A stretch of 24,915 bases of DNA from Polyrhizophydium stewartii (GCA_027604665.1 JADGIZ010000118.1:1-24915); one strand, 5' to 3'; positions 9,901-24,572 are shown, counted from the stretch's first letter. Made by a program: numbers and translations. The notes: a model not told the origin generated them from the sequence alone.

Positions 9901-12900
9901 CCAAATGTACTTTGCGATCTGGCGCACGACGCTTCACAAGCGGCAGTCTCTAAGGCACAGCGATACCGTGTTCCGGGGCACGCGGCGCAGCAGTCTTGTT
10001 GCGGCTTCGTTTGCACATTGGGCTGTTGTTGCAGCGAAGCAGAGGGTGAGCTGGTTCGAGGAGGTGTTGCGCGATGCCTGCGACTCATCAACTGCTGCAT
10101 GCTGTGAACCTGCAGGCACTCAGATCTGCCCTGAAGGCTTTCGAGGAGAGATCGAGCATGCGCACGGTGGCCGCCATTTTTGAGCGATGGCGCGACGCTG
10201 TCGGCAACAGTAAGGCAGATGCATTTTACGGCAAGAACCTTGCTGCTCGCGCCTGCGCAGAGTGGATCGCCAGGACCTGCCACGTCACGGTTGAACTACC
10301 TGATGCAGCTCAGTCCTTTGTCGCCCGCGCCGAGCGCTCGCATGTGCAGCAAGCGTTTGTGCTCTGGCGCACGCGGTCGGCAGTTGTGCAAGAGCACCAA
10401 AAGCGGGCGCATATGATGCGCAGGTACAATTTGCTGCGGTCGGGCCTCGAGGACTGGGTGCTGGCTCGCAAGATGCACAAGACCATGGCCGCGGCGTCCG
10501 ATCTTCTCTTTCGGCATCGCTTGCTCGCAAAAGTCTTGCGCCTCTGGCGCGCGCGGTGAGCATCCTGTTCCGGCCCGACAGCCTCGCGATATGCCGACTG
10601 ACACTCCATCCAGCCTGCTTGCTGCACGCGCGACGAGGCGGCGCGAGCTGGTCGACCAGCGGCGGCGTGCACGGGAGACACGCATCGTGCGGGACTCATT
10701 CGAGCACTGGCGCTGGCGCCTCCTTCAGCGCGAGCTCCTCACTAAGCGCGAGTCGGTGCTGCAGCGCCGGGCCGACACGCGGGTGGTCCAGCGCATGTTT
10801 GCGATCTGGAAGGAGCGGCACGACCATAACCGCAAGAACAGGCGTCTGGCGCTGGCGCAGCATGCGTATACCCTCAAGAGCGCCATGTTTGACAGGTGGC
10901 GGTCTGCGCTGGAGCGTGTCAACTGGGAGCTACGGATTGTTGCGCGCGTGCGGTCGATGCAACGCAAGCGTCAGTGCACCACGCCGGCCCGCATCGATTG
11001 CGTTCTATGGATGCTGATATGATTCCTGTTTGATGTTTGTGTTGGGGGCGGAGAGGCTGTGCAGGCCAGCTGCATCGGATCATGGCTGCATGGCATGGGT
11101 TTGTTGCCAAGAAGAAGCTGCTGCAAAGCTTGTTGGAAATCAAGGCTGCTCAGACGGTGGCCCGCAAGAAGCACATTGTGCTGCTGACCTGGCACGCTGC
11201 CCTGATGCACCGACGGCGAGGCGCGATTGTGAGTCGGCATGCCGCGCTGCGTGCGAGTCGCCGGAAGACGCTGACCGCGAGACCGGTCCTGCAGGAGCAT
11301 GTGCTCAGCGAGCGTCGCAAAGATCGTGTCAAGCGCATTGTGCTTCAGCACTGGCACTGGATGACGATGGTGAGTTTCATGTCCTCGCCTTGGTTGATGT
11401 GTTTGATGATGTGGTTGACCGTTTGCGTTTGATAGCACCGCATTGCATCGGCTTGCAGCGCGTTCAAGCAGCGCGTCTGGGCACTGAGGGCTTGGCGCTA
11501 CCAGTACCACGAGCGGCTGGCCGATCGGCTCGCTGGCGAGCTGTATGCGTCTCGCATTCGCGCGCTGGCCATCCGCAAGTGGACTTTCAAGTTCCGTCTG
11601 GGCATCGGGCCGACAGCGATGCTGAATCCTGCTGGCGAGCTGGGCGACGCATTGACCACAACGCTTCGGATCCCATCCGGCTCGGTGCAGCCAACGCAGT
11701 TTTGCAAAGCCCCGGCGATGGCGAGCGTTCAGTCGCTACTTTCCATGAGCCCCTTGCTGCGGGTTCTGCACACAACACGGGTCGTGGTTTCGATGGAGGG
11801 CATGCCTACAAGGCGCCGCTCGGCGGGCAGCGCAGCAACGCTGTCGCGGTCGTCGTCGCACTCGATGCCTCGCATCTCGGGGCTTTCCTCGCCGTCGCGC
11901 TCGCTGCGTGGATCCATCGTGCGCATCATTGCCCCCGCGCCGTTACAGACCGTACAGGAACGCGGCCAGCTCACGCCGCCGCCGTCGCTGCGTGTCTCGA
12001 TCACTGGCGACATGCTCCTCCTGACGCGCGTGTTCAACGCCTGGCAGCACATCACCGAGCATTTTCGCGACTTGGCGCACGCGGCTGATACCCGCCGGCA
12101 AGCCAGTCTCGCGCGCAGATCGCTGCGAGTTTGGCGTCATCAGTATGCAAACAGGCAGCGGCTTGCGCAGCGCGCGACCGAGTTTTCGGACTGCGCAAGG
12201 CTACGCACCAAGGCCCGGCTCTTGCATGCATGGCGGCTTCGCACGGCGCGCATCCGTAGGCGAGATGCCGTGGCTGTCCAACACTCGCTTGGCAGCAGGC
12301 TCGTGTGGGCCTTTGTTACGTGGCGCCGCCAAACGCTGCGCTGCATGGACTTGCATGACCTAGCGGCCGCCGTGCATGCGCGGCGCGTAGCGCATCTTGC
12401 CATCACTCACTGGCATGCCCGACTCCAGAGCACGCAGATTAGCGCATACGAGTCTGGCCTTGCGCGCATCGCAGGCCAGAAGCACCGCGGAACTGTCTTG
12501 CGCAAGGTGTTTGGCAGAATGCGGCAGACGTTTGAACACCGCATGATGATGCAGGAGGCGGCTGTTGCCATGCACCGCCATTCGGCGTTGCGCGCGAGCA
12601 TTCTCGCTTGGATGCGCGCCGTGGTGCGCAGGTACGCTGCCAAGCGACAGTGGCTGCATGCCATTCGAGTCGACTCGCGCCGTATTCAGCAACGCACGTT
12701 CAGCAAGTGGCTATCCGCCACGCATCGCGGTCGGCAGCTGGCGATTGCAACCGAGCACTTTAAGGAGCGCCGGCTTGTACATGCGTTTAATCGCTGGCGC
12801 GGGGCGGCCGAGATGCGAGTCCGCTTTCGCAACAAGCTGCTCGGCCTCAAGGCGGGCGTGTACAAGATGCGTGTCGCGCAGATGCAAGCGGTGTTCTCGT

Positions 12901-14305
12901 TCTGGCATGCGCTTGCGACGAGGAGACGCATGCTGCGCCAACTAGCAAGCAGATTTGTGCAGCGCAAGATCGACAGGGGCCAAACGCCTGCAGCCTCGTG
13001 GGTCGGCCAGCCGCGATTGGTCGAGCTTTCGGTCGGGGGGTCGGTTGTTGCTCTCGATCCTGTGCCGACGGCGCGATCGATGCCACCGGCGGCGGCCATG
13101 CTCCGGCTTGCGTTTCGAACGTGGCTGCGCGCGCTCGTGACGTCGCGGTTGGAGCGGCTGGCGCGGTTGTGGCAGCTGATGCGCGTGTGGGCGTGCTGGC
13201 GCCGCCGCACTGTGAGTTGCTTTGCTTGGTGCCCGAATACCGATGCGGCAATGCTGATGCTGAGCGCATTGGACTGAATCGGCAGCGAGTGTACGCGCAA
13301 GCGCTTGCGATGGCCTCGCGGCACGCCAAGATCACAGCCGAGAAGCGAGTCGTGCGGCAGTGGCACTCGCGTCTGCTGGACAAGCAGCATCACCAGATCC
13401 AGATCGACTCCAAGCGGATCTTATTTTCGCGATGGCGTGCGTGGGCAGAGCAGGCGAGCCTTGGCAGACGCATGTTCCTTCAAATAATGATGCGGCGCTG
13501 GGCCAACCGGCTCGCCGACAAGCGCGGTGAGTGTTTGCACTTCTTCGCCGACCTTATCTCGTTGGGTGAGTGATCTGACAGGTCCGCCGACAGAGCTTGC
13601 CGACAGGGCGACACATCACAGCAACCGGCGGATTCTGCACGCCGCGATGGCGCGCTGGTCTGATCGCATCCGCAGCCAATCCAGCAGCCCCGATGCTGAG
13701 CCTGTAGGCTCCGCGCAAGTCGCAGAAGCTCGGTCAATGGCGGCACTTGGCGTCCAGATTGCGAGGCGATCGGCGACGTCAAGAGGCAAGCTGACTCCGC
13801 GGACGTCAAACACCGTGGTTGTTCGCTCGTGGCGCGAGCGCGTGCTGCGCGATTCGTTTGGTCGCTGGCGTGCGCTCTCACAGCAGCGGGCGTTCCAGTC
13901 TGCGCGCAAGCGGGCAAGTGGCTTCGTTAGGCTTCGCACACTCGAAGGCTGCTGACCGATGCACGCACAGATCTTTGCGGAGACATGGTTCGAGAAGCAG
14001 CTCAAGCGCAAGGTACTGCTTGGCTGGCGCAGTCTGTGCGAGAGCGCCAACGCCGGCATCCATGCAAGCAGCGACGTGTCCATGTGAGTGCATCGATCGT
14101 CGGCTTCCAGATCTTGTCACAGAAGTGCTGACTCCGACTCAGGCTGCGGCACGCAGGCCTTGTGATCGCGCGGCTGGACGCCCGCACGGAGCAGTTACTG
14201 GCTGGCGCGTCGACGCTGTCTCTGATGTCGCTACCCGCGGCCGCGAGCGCCGATGCTCTTGCGGGCGGCACCCGCAGGCACTCGCGGCCGACGAGACAGG
14301 AATGA
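6990..14305 (+). CDS. SFI1: Giant Sfi1-like centrin-binding spindle-pole/centriole protein
   Basis: Twelve exons, 6990-7050, 7173-7621, 7693-8760, 8840-10045, 10116-10555, 10614-10969, 11065-11369, 11436-13211, 13286-13526, 13594-13925, 13971-14083 and 14143-14305, give 2,169 aa. From about residue 465 to 2110 the protein is a chain of basic helical repeats built on [AVIS]F..W[RK]-type cores (AFERWRH, FFHRWRA, AFQIWRA, YFAIWRT, MFDRWRS, AFNRWRG and others). I count about 46 by eye, two of them lacking the Trp. This is the Sfi1 repeat, one centrin bound per repeat on a long alpha-helix. Yeast Sfi1 (946 aa) and human SFI1 (about 1,240 aa) have roughly half as many. A Ser/Pro/Thr-rich linker (about 1350-1490) splits the array. 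The N-terminal third is low complexity with a His/Pro-rich block (about 7850-8050). The start ATG 6990 begins MLSDDDAADADAWW; an in-frame ATG at 6855 is possible. The acceptor of exon 10 may be 13581 instead of 13593; both keep frame. Confidence 0.88.
7851..8055 (+). repeat. His/Pro-rich low-complexity segment of the Sfi1-like protein
   Basis: The frame encodes clusters such as HHHPHAH, HFHQLHH and FHPHLHPHPP within about 70 residues. Histidine is far above the rest of the protein. It lies well before the first centrin-binding repeat, in a region with no visible domain. Confidence 0.7.
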
Positions 14306-14384
14306 ACATCAGGCCCGGCGAGGCGGCGCGCGGCTCACAACCGCGCCAACTTTCGCAAAGGACCGCTCCAAAGCCTTCCTCGAA

Positions 14385-17976
<3,592 letters not shown>

Positions 17977-18300
17977 GCGAATGAACGGCATGATCGCACA
18001 GGTGTCTTGAAAAAATGGGGTGTGTTGCAACTCGCGCCACGACAACGAGAAGCAAGCCGGCCTGCAGGCTGCGTGCAGGGAAGAGTGCCAACCCAGTGGG
18101 GTCGAGTCCGTCCGTGCCCCGGGGACTGCCGAACATCTCTCCTTTCCTCGTCACACGGTGAGGCGTGGAGAAGGCCGCCGCTGTTGTTTCGCCACGCGGC
18201 CCCGCCCGCGGCGGTTGTGGGACGCTGCCTCCAACGCTGGGTTTTTGCGGGCGGGCGCTCTTTGCCTCACGGCCCGTCACGAGACCGAAAAACCTCCAGC
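17977..18300 (+). other. Intergenic region between MCM6 and the acyltransferase gene
   Basis: These 324 bp hold the MCM6 3' end and the presumed promoter of the next gene. The acyltransferase frame stays open upstream of 18301 but has no ATG there. I see a short A-run near 18009-18015, no TATA box and no clear poly(A) signal. Confidence 0.5.
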
Positions 18301-21300
18301 ATGCCGCCCGTGCCAGACGCTTCGCCCGAGCCGGCCGCGGCCCTCAAGCACCGCGCGGCGGCTGCGGCAGCCGCAGCTGCAGCTGCAGCCGCAGCCGCCG
18401 CATGCGGCGCTCGCGCCATGACGCCCGCCGCGGACGAGCCGAGCGCCTCGACAACTGCGCGCGCAGACCCGCTGCTCGTCCAGGCATCGCCGTCGCAGGA
18501 GCCTGCGCTGGCGCTGGCGGACAAGCCCTCGCGCTCGGCGTCGTTTGTCGTGCGCCCGCGCGCCAGCAACCCGTCCAAGGACATCATGCCCGGCTTCGAG
18601 GAGCGCATCCAGCAGCGCGACGGCCCGAGCTTTGCATCGAGGTGTGCGCCGTCGTGAGGCTCGACCGTCTCCGCCGCCGCTGACCCTTGCGCCGCCCATG
18701 ACTCCCCCGCCGTCGCACGCCCACGCCGCGCGGGTGCAGCTGCGTGCTCCAGGATGGCCTGGCGCTCATGGCCTATGGCGCACAGGCGATTGCCCAGGTG
18801 CGCTGTCTGCTGCCTGTTGCCGCCGCTCGGGGTCGTTGTTGGCCATCGATGGCTGACGCCTTGTGCGGCGTCGGCCGACCCCCTCCCCCGGCCGTGCGCA
18901 TCGGCCCGCCGTGCCTGCCAACCCGCCCGCGGTTGCCTACACAGGACGAGTTCTCAAAGTGCTTCACGCAGAAGCCCCGCAACTCGCTGCGCACGCTGCT
19001 CTTCAACGGACCTCTTTATCTCCTCGACGGCTTTGTGCGCTATCTCATCCTGTTTCCCCTCCGGTACGAGTCCTGCCGGCCCTGCCGCCGCCCGCCGCGC
19101 TGCCACCTGCCCGCCTGCCTGGACCGCCGGCCGTGCGGCGTCCGCCGTGGCCCCTGGCAGCGCGTGCCCGTCAGCTGCGACTTGCGCGCTCAGCTGACCG
19201 CGAGCTCCGACCCGATCTGGCCATCCGCACCTAATCGCCGCCCCGCATCGCGTGCCCGCCGTGCCACTCTCCGCCGGCGGCTCACATCGCATCACATCGG
19301 ATCGCGCCATATCGCTCCTTGCGCGCGATATGCATCCGCGCGGCCGCCCTACAACCGCTATCGCACCCCCTGGGCTTGATGCGCACCGCCGTCTTGTGTG
19401 CTGCCACGACCCACGCCCATCGCACACAGGCTGGCACTGATGCTGGTTGCGTCCATCATCTTTTTCATCTGCATCCCCATCGTCCTGCAGCTCAACGACG
19501 AGCAGTGGCAGGTGCGCCCGGCCGCACAGCGTCTTGCCGGCCGTGCTGCGCCGCGATGCTGATTGTGCCCTATCCGCCCGCCAGCGTTGGCTGTTCAATT
19601 TCTACTGCAGCGCCTTTGTCGCCTCGTGGGGCGGACGCATCAAGTACCATGGCCAGAAGCCTCGTCTCACCGTGCCGCACATCTTTGTCGCCAACCACAC
19701 ATCCGTCATCGATTATGTTATTCTAAGCGCCCACTCGTACCCGCACGCGACCGTTGCGCAGAAGCATGGCGGCCTCATTGGATACTTTGAACACTCGGTG
19801 CTCACCCTCAATGGCTCGCTCATGTTCAACAGAAACGAAAAGAAGGACCGTTCCGTCCTGGCGAGAAAGTACGTGGCGCCGGCAGCGCCACCTTCCGCTG
19901 CCCGTGTTGCTGATGGCGATGCGTCTCCCAGGATGCGCGAGCATGTCGCCGATCCGTCTCGGGTGCCGCTACTCATCTTCCCCGAGGTGCGGGCTATTGC
20001 GGGTCATGCGTGCTCGTCGGGTGCTGCTGCCGCGCGGTCGCTGATTGCCTCGCCACCAGGGCACCTGCGTCAACAATGAGTACACTGTGCTCTTCCACAA
20101 GGGGGCGTTTGAGCTCGGCGCGACCGTCGTGCCCGTGGCCATCAAGTGCGTTGCCTCGGTGGATCCGCCTCGGTGGATCTGCCTCGCCCAGCACGCCGTC
20201 CGCTGACCCACGCCGAATCCAGATACAACAAGAACTGGGCGGACGCGTACTGGCACTCCAAGACGCAGTCGTTCACATACCACCTGCTCTATCTTATGAC
20301 ACGTTGGGCGCTGGTTGCTGACGTCTGGTATCTTGAGCCGCGGAGCCTCCGCCCCGGCCAGTCCTCGGCAGACTTTGCCAACGAGGTCAAGGCAGAGATC
20401 TCACAGGTTGCCAAGCTCAAGAATCTGTCGTGGGACGGGTACTTCAAGGTGCGCAGTCCCGCTGGTGAGCAGCCTTCTCGCGCCGGCCGCAGTGGCTGAC
20501 TTGGGTCGCAGAACTACGCGCCGCCTGTCGAGAAGCGCGTGCAGCTCAAGAAGAACCCCCAGACAAGATACGGCGCCGTGCTGCGCAAGCGGCTCAACGG
20601 CAACGGGCACATTCGGCGGTCGTCGTACAGCTCGCCCGACCTTGTGCACCATGCCGACTTTGTTCCGTCCCAGCCGCCCGCGTATCTCGACAAGGCAGAG
20701 TACGACACCATGCAGGCGTCAACGTCGTCAAAGAACCGCGTCCTGGTCGCTCTCAACGACACCGAGCGCAGCCAGGACATGATTGAGGCCATCGCCAACC
20801 GCCGCAGCAACATCGTCGATACCTGGAAGCGCTTCACCAAGATGCGCTCTGCTGACGATGAGCTGCGCCGCGTTGAGAACTCGTCGTGGCGTCTTTGGTT
20901 CAAGCAGCGCATCGACCAGCAGCGCCGCGAGGAGAAGCTCAGGCGCGAGCAGCTCAAGCTGCAGCGTCTTGAGATCGAGGTCGAGAACGCGCGCGCGGAG
21001 CGCCAGCGCTGGGCCTCGTCAGACTCGAGCGGCGTGCTCGGCATGGTCCAGGCCTACCTGCCGTCGCCAACGAGCCTCTTTGGCGACGGTGCGGACGACG
21101 GCCCGATGCGCCGCGCGCGCAGCTTTGGATCCGCCCTCTCGGCGCTCTCGATCACCTCGCTTGGCACGCGGGTCGACTCGCGCCGGCACGACAAGCCCGG
21201 CTCTGGCGGCTCCAAGGACCGCAGCCGCAGCCACAGCCGCCCGCGCGGGCCGGCCATGTTCACGCTCGCAGGCGACGATGACGTCTCGGACAACGACGAG

Positions 21301-21306
21301 AACTGA
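18301..21306 (+). CDS. Glycerol-3-phosphate acyltransferase, GPAT3/4 type, with coiled-coil tail
   Basis: Nine exons, 18301-18641, 18740-18797, 18945-19063, 19430-19511, 19585-19868, 19932-19986, 20060-20145, 20223-20448 and 20512-21306, give 681 aa; human GPAT3/4 are about 435-455. Residues 1-110 are low complexity with Ala16 (19-34). Two hydrophobic segments (about 150-172 and 174-193) surround the junction FPLRLALM, close to FPLRLTLAF of human GPAT4. The acyltransferase motifs are NHTSVID (237-243), HGGLIGY, FNRNEKKDR, IFPEGTCVNN (310-319, Glu from one exon and Gly from the next) and GATVVPVAIKY, followed by DAYWHSK and VWYLEP. This enzyme family acylates glycerol-3-phosphate (some members lysolipids) at the ER, the first step of glycerolipid synthesis. 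After residue 418 comes a 264-aa tail absent from the animal enzymes, with a charged coiled coil (about 507-585) and a Ser/Arg-rich, acidic end. Intron 19064-19429 (366 bp) is the longest in the window. Confidence 0.88.
20153..20186 (+). repeat. 14-bp tandem repeat in an acyltransferase intron
   Basis: The unit GCCTCGGTGGATCC at 20153-20166 is repeated with one change at 20167-20180, then partly at 20181-20186. It lies near the donor of intron 20146-20222 and before its CTGAC element. Confidence 0.8.
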
Positions 21307-21492
21307 ATGTGCTCGTCCGGTGCAGGCTCGTCGCACGCCTGATCCACAACACCCCGCCAGCATCGGCATCACTCACCCGCACTGTTTCTTCACAATGAAC
21401 ACACTTGCATCCCCCATACACACACACTCGCTGCGCGTCGGGCGGCAGGACGCCGCCCTCGATCATGCTTGCTCAACTTTCCTCCAATCGCC
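21307..21492 (+). other. Intergenic region upstream of ERG7
   Basis: A stretch of 186 bp between the acyltransferase stop and the ERG7 start. It is C/A-rich with a CACACACA run near 21419-21427. An ATG at 21465 is out of frame with ERG7. No sterol-regulatory element could be recognised with confidence. Confidence 0.45.
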
Positions 21493-24400
21493 ATGACGAT
21501 CGAAGCCGCAACCGACCTGCGCCGCTGGCGCCTCAAGGTCTCGCACGGCGCGCAGACCTGGCACTACCTACGCACCGACGAGGAGACGGCGGCCTGGCCG
21601 CAGACCGACTACGACAAGTACTGGCTCGGCATCCTCAAGGTGCGTGCGGCGGCGGCCCGTCGGCCGCCGCTTGCGGAACAGCGCCCCTCTCACGCTCGGA
21701 TGCACCGCAGGACACGCCGACGTTCAAGGCCCCGACGACGGCGCTCGAGGCGGCCCGCAACGGCGTGCGCTTCCTGAGCCTGCTGCAGACGCCCGACGGC
21801 CACTTTGCGGGCGAATACGGTGGCCCCATGTTCCTCACTCCGGGCATCGTCATCGCCATGTACGTGACGGGCACCCGCTGGCCGCCTGGTTACGAGGCCG
21901 AGCTCGTGCGGTACCTCAAGAACTTTGCCAACAAGGAGGACGGCGGATGGGGCATGTGAGTGGCCGCACTGCGAGGCATCTGCCCTCCTGCTGCTGGCCG
22001 CGGGTGCCTCGGCGTCGCGGCGGCCCCATGTCTCCGGGGGCGACGCATCCCCCGTGGCCAAGTTCGCCATGGTACATTTTTCGGCCGCTGACGGCTCCGG
22101 CCGACAGCCACATCGAGAGCCCGTCGACCTGCTTCGGCACGGCGCTCAACTACGTTGCGCTGCGCCTGCTTGGCACGCCCGCGGACGACCCCGTGTGCGT
22201 CAAGGCCCGCAACACGCTGTGGAAGATGGGTGCGTCGGCCGCCGCCCCGGCCGGGCGGTGGTGCGCTGCGTCTCGTGATGATTGCTCACTGCCCGGCATC
22301 TCGCCGCACACGCAGGCGGCGCAACGGGCGTGCCTGCGTGGGGCAAGTTCTGGCTGTCGGTGCTCAACGTCTACGACTGGGCCGGCAACAACCCGATCCC
22401 GCCCGAGCTCTGGTGAGCAGCACCGCACGAGCGGGCACCCCGCGGGCTGCCGCTGACTCCGAGTTGCATGTACCCTGACCGCCCCACTCGCACGTGCTCT
22501 TCCCGGCCGGACAATCCTCCGCAGGCTGCTGCCCAACTTTGTTCCCATCCAAGCTGGCCGCATGTGGTGCCACACGCGCTTGGGTAAGGCTCGTTTGTTA
22601 TGGTCTCTCCGCCTGATCACGGCGTGCTAGCTCACCGTCTCCGCATCCCCGCCGTGCACGCAGTCTATCTGCCCATGGGATACCTGTACGGTATCCGCTT
22701 CCAGGCAAAGGTCGATGACCTAATTCTCAGCCTGCGTGAGGAGCTGTACCCGTGCAGCTATGCCGAGATCAACTGGTCCAGGCAGCGCAACAACGTGGCC
22801 TCGGTTGACGTGTACGCGCCTCACACGACCGTGCTCGACATCCTCAATAGTGCGTCCGCGCCGCCGGTCGGCAACAGCTCACTTTCTCGGCACCAGTGCT
22901 GACCCGCTCTCGCTCTTCCGCGCAGCTGTCAGCAGCGTATACGAGATGCTGCCCAACGGCTTCATCCGCTCGCGCGCGCTCGACGAGGCGCTGCTGCAGA
23001 TCCGCATGGAGGACAAAAACACAAACTTCCTCGACATTGGACCGGTCAACAAGGCCATGAACATGATTGTTTCGTATATCGTCGATGGACCGGACTCGGA
23101 CAACTTTAGGAGCCACGTTGACCGCGTTGTCGACTTCATGTGGATGTCCAACGCCGGCATGATGATGAACGGCACCAACGGCTCGCAGCTGTGGGACACG
23201 GCATTTGCGCTGCAGGCGCTTGTCGAGTCGGGTGCGCCGCTCGTCTTTGTTGGTGGCCCGATTGCTTTCAAACAAGACGGGGGGCTGACGGCTCGCTGGT
23301 GCAGGCGTTGCGTTCGAGAAGGAGTTTGAGGGCATGATCTCGCGCGTGTACGAGTTCCTCGACGACATGCAGGCGAGTGCCGGACCGGTAGAGGATCTGT
23401 GCGGCCGTGTTCCGATGCTGACCAGGAGCGCAGATCCGCCACAACATGGAGAACTACGAGCGGTGCTACCGCCAGATCTCCAAGGGTGCGTGGCCGTTTA
23501 GCACACGCGAGCAGAGCTACACCGTCTCGGACTGCACGGCCGAGGGTCTCAAGAGCGTGCTGCTGATCCACAAGACGCTGCCGTGAGTGTGCGCGCGCGA
23601 GCCTCATCTTTCGGGCTTGGCTTGCTTGGGCTGACTTTGCAGCGCCTGCGTCCACACGCAGTTACATCAAGCGCACAATCAGCGACGAGCGCCTGTTTGA
23701 CGCCGTCAACGTGCTGCTGTCGATGCAGAACGCCGACGGCGGCTTTGCCAGCTACGAGAAGCAGCGCTCGCCGCCGTGGCTCGAGTGGCTCAACCCGGCC
23801 GAGGTGTTTGGCAACATCATGGTCGAGTACAGCTACACCGAGTGCACCACGGCCGTGCTGCTTGGTCTGTCGACGTTCCGCAAGATGTATCCGGACCACC
23901 GCAAGGCCGAGATCGACCGCACGGTCGACCGCGCCGTCGGCTTCATTCGCAAGACGCAGCGGCCCGACGGCTCGTGGTTCGGAAGCTGGGCCATTTGCTT
24001 CACGTACGCGGCGCTCTTTGCGATCGAGTCCCTGTCGAGCGTCGGCGAGACGTACGACAACAGCGACAACGTGCGCCGCGGCTGCGACTTCTTGGTCAGC
24101 AAGCAGATGGCGGACGGCGGCTGGGGCGAGTCGTACCGCGCGTGCGAGATCGCCGAGTGGGTCAACCACGAGCAGTCGCAGGTTGTGCAGACGTCCTGGG
24201 CACTCATGGCGCTGATGGCGGCCAAGTACCCGGACGTGCAGGTCATCAGGCGTGGCATTGCGGTGGGTCTGCTGGTCGGCGAGACGCTGTGCGGTTCGTG
24301 TGCGGCGAGCTGATGCGGAGTGCGATCGCTGCGCCGTGGGTAGCTCATCATGTCGAGGCAGCAAGCCAACGGCGAGTGGAAGCAGGAGGCCATCGAGGGC

Positions 24401-24572
24401 GTGTTCAACAAGGTGGGTTTGGGGCAGGGCACGACGCCTGGCCGAGAAGCCCCGAGACGAGCCCTGACGCTGGGCGGCCTGGCAGAACTGCATGATCTCG
24501 TACCCCAACTACAAGTTTATCTTCTGCATCTGGGCGCTTGGCCGCTACTCGCGGCTGTACGAGTCGGCCTGA
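21493..24572 (+). CDS. ERG7: Lanosterol synthase (oxidosqualene cyclase)
   Basis: Twelve exons, 21493-21639, 21711-21955, 22108-22229, 22316-22412, 22525-22583, 22664-22849, 22926-23231, 23305-23372, 23434-23582, 23662-24262, 24344-24412 and 24486-24572, give 711 aa (yeast and human about 731). It cyclises 2,3-oxidosqualene to lanosterol at the ER or lipid droplets, the first cyclic step of ergosterol synthesis. The catalytic acid is Asp443 in VSDCTAE, and [18 protein letters not shown] carries the conserved Trp375. Residues that separate lanosterol from cycloartenol synthases read Thr369, Gln437 and Val441, as in yeast Erg7. QW-type repeats are visible, including [44 protein letters not shown] and [10 protein letters not shown]. 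The C-terminus [22 protein letters not shown] fits the family. Ten of eleven introns are GT-AG; 23373-23433 starts with GC. The ATG at 21493 has a good context (CGCCATGA) and is followed by the [17 protein letters not shown] family N-terminus. Confidence 0.96.
23373..23433 (+). other. GC-AG intron in ERG7
   Basis: The junction [18 protein letters not shown] aligns with the family only if the intron starts GCGAGT at 23373 and ends GCGCAG at 23433. A CTGAC sits at 23418-23422. The GT-AG alternative (donor 23378, acceptor 23424) would place the acceptor next to the branch point and insert three extra residues. Confidence 0.75.

Noticed and set aside
13569..13581. First possible acceptor (CTGACAG) for SFI1 exon 10
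   Set aside because: The AG is inside the likely branch element. The CAG ending at 13593 keeps the same frame with normal spacing, so it was preferred, though the difference is only four residues.
23378..23424. GT-AG alternative for the ERG7 intron at 23373-23433
   Set aside because: The acceptor CAG would directly follow the CTGAC branch element, and three residues would be inserted in a region of conserved length. The GC-AG solution is kept.
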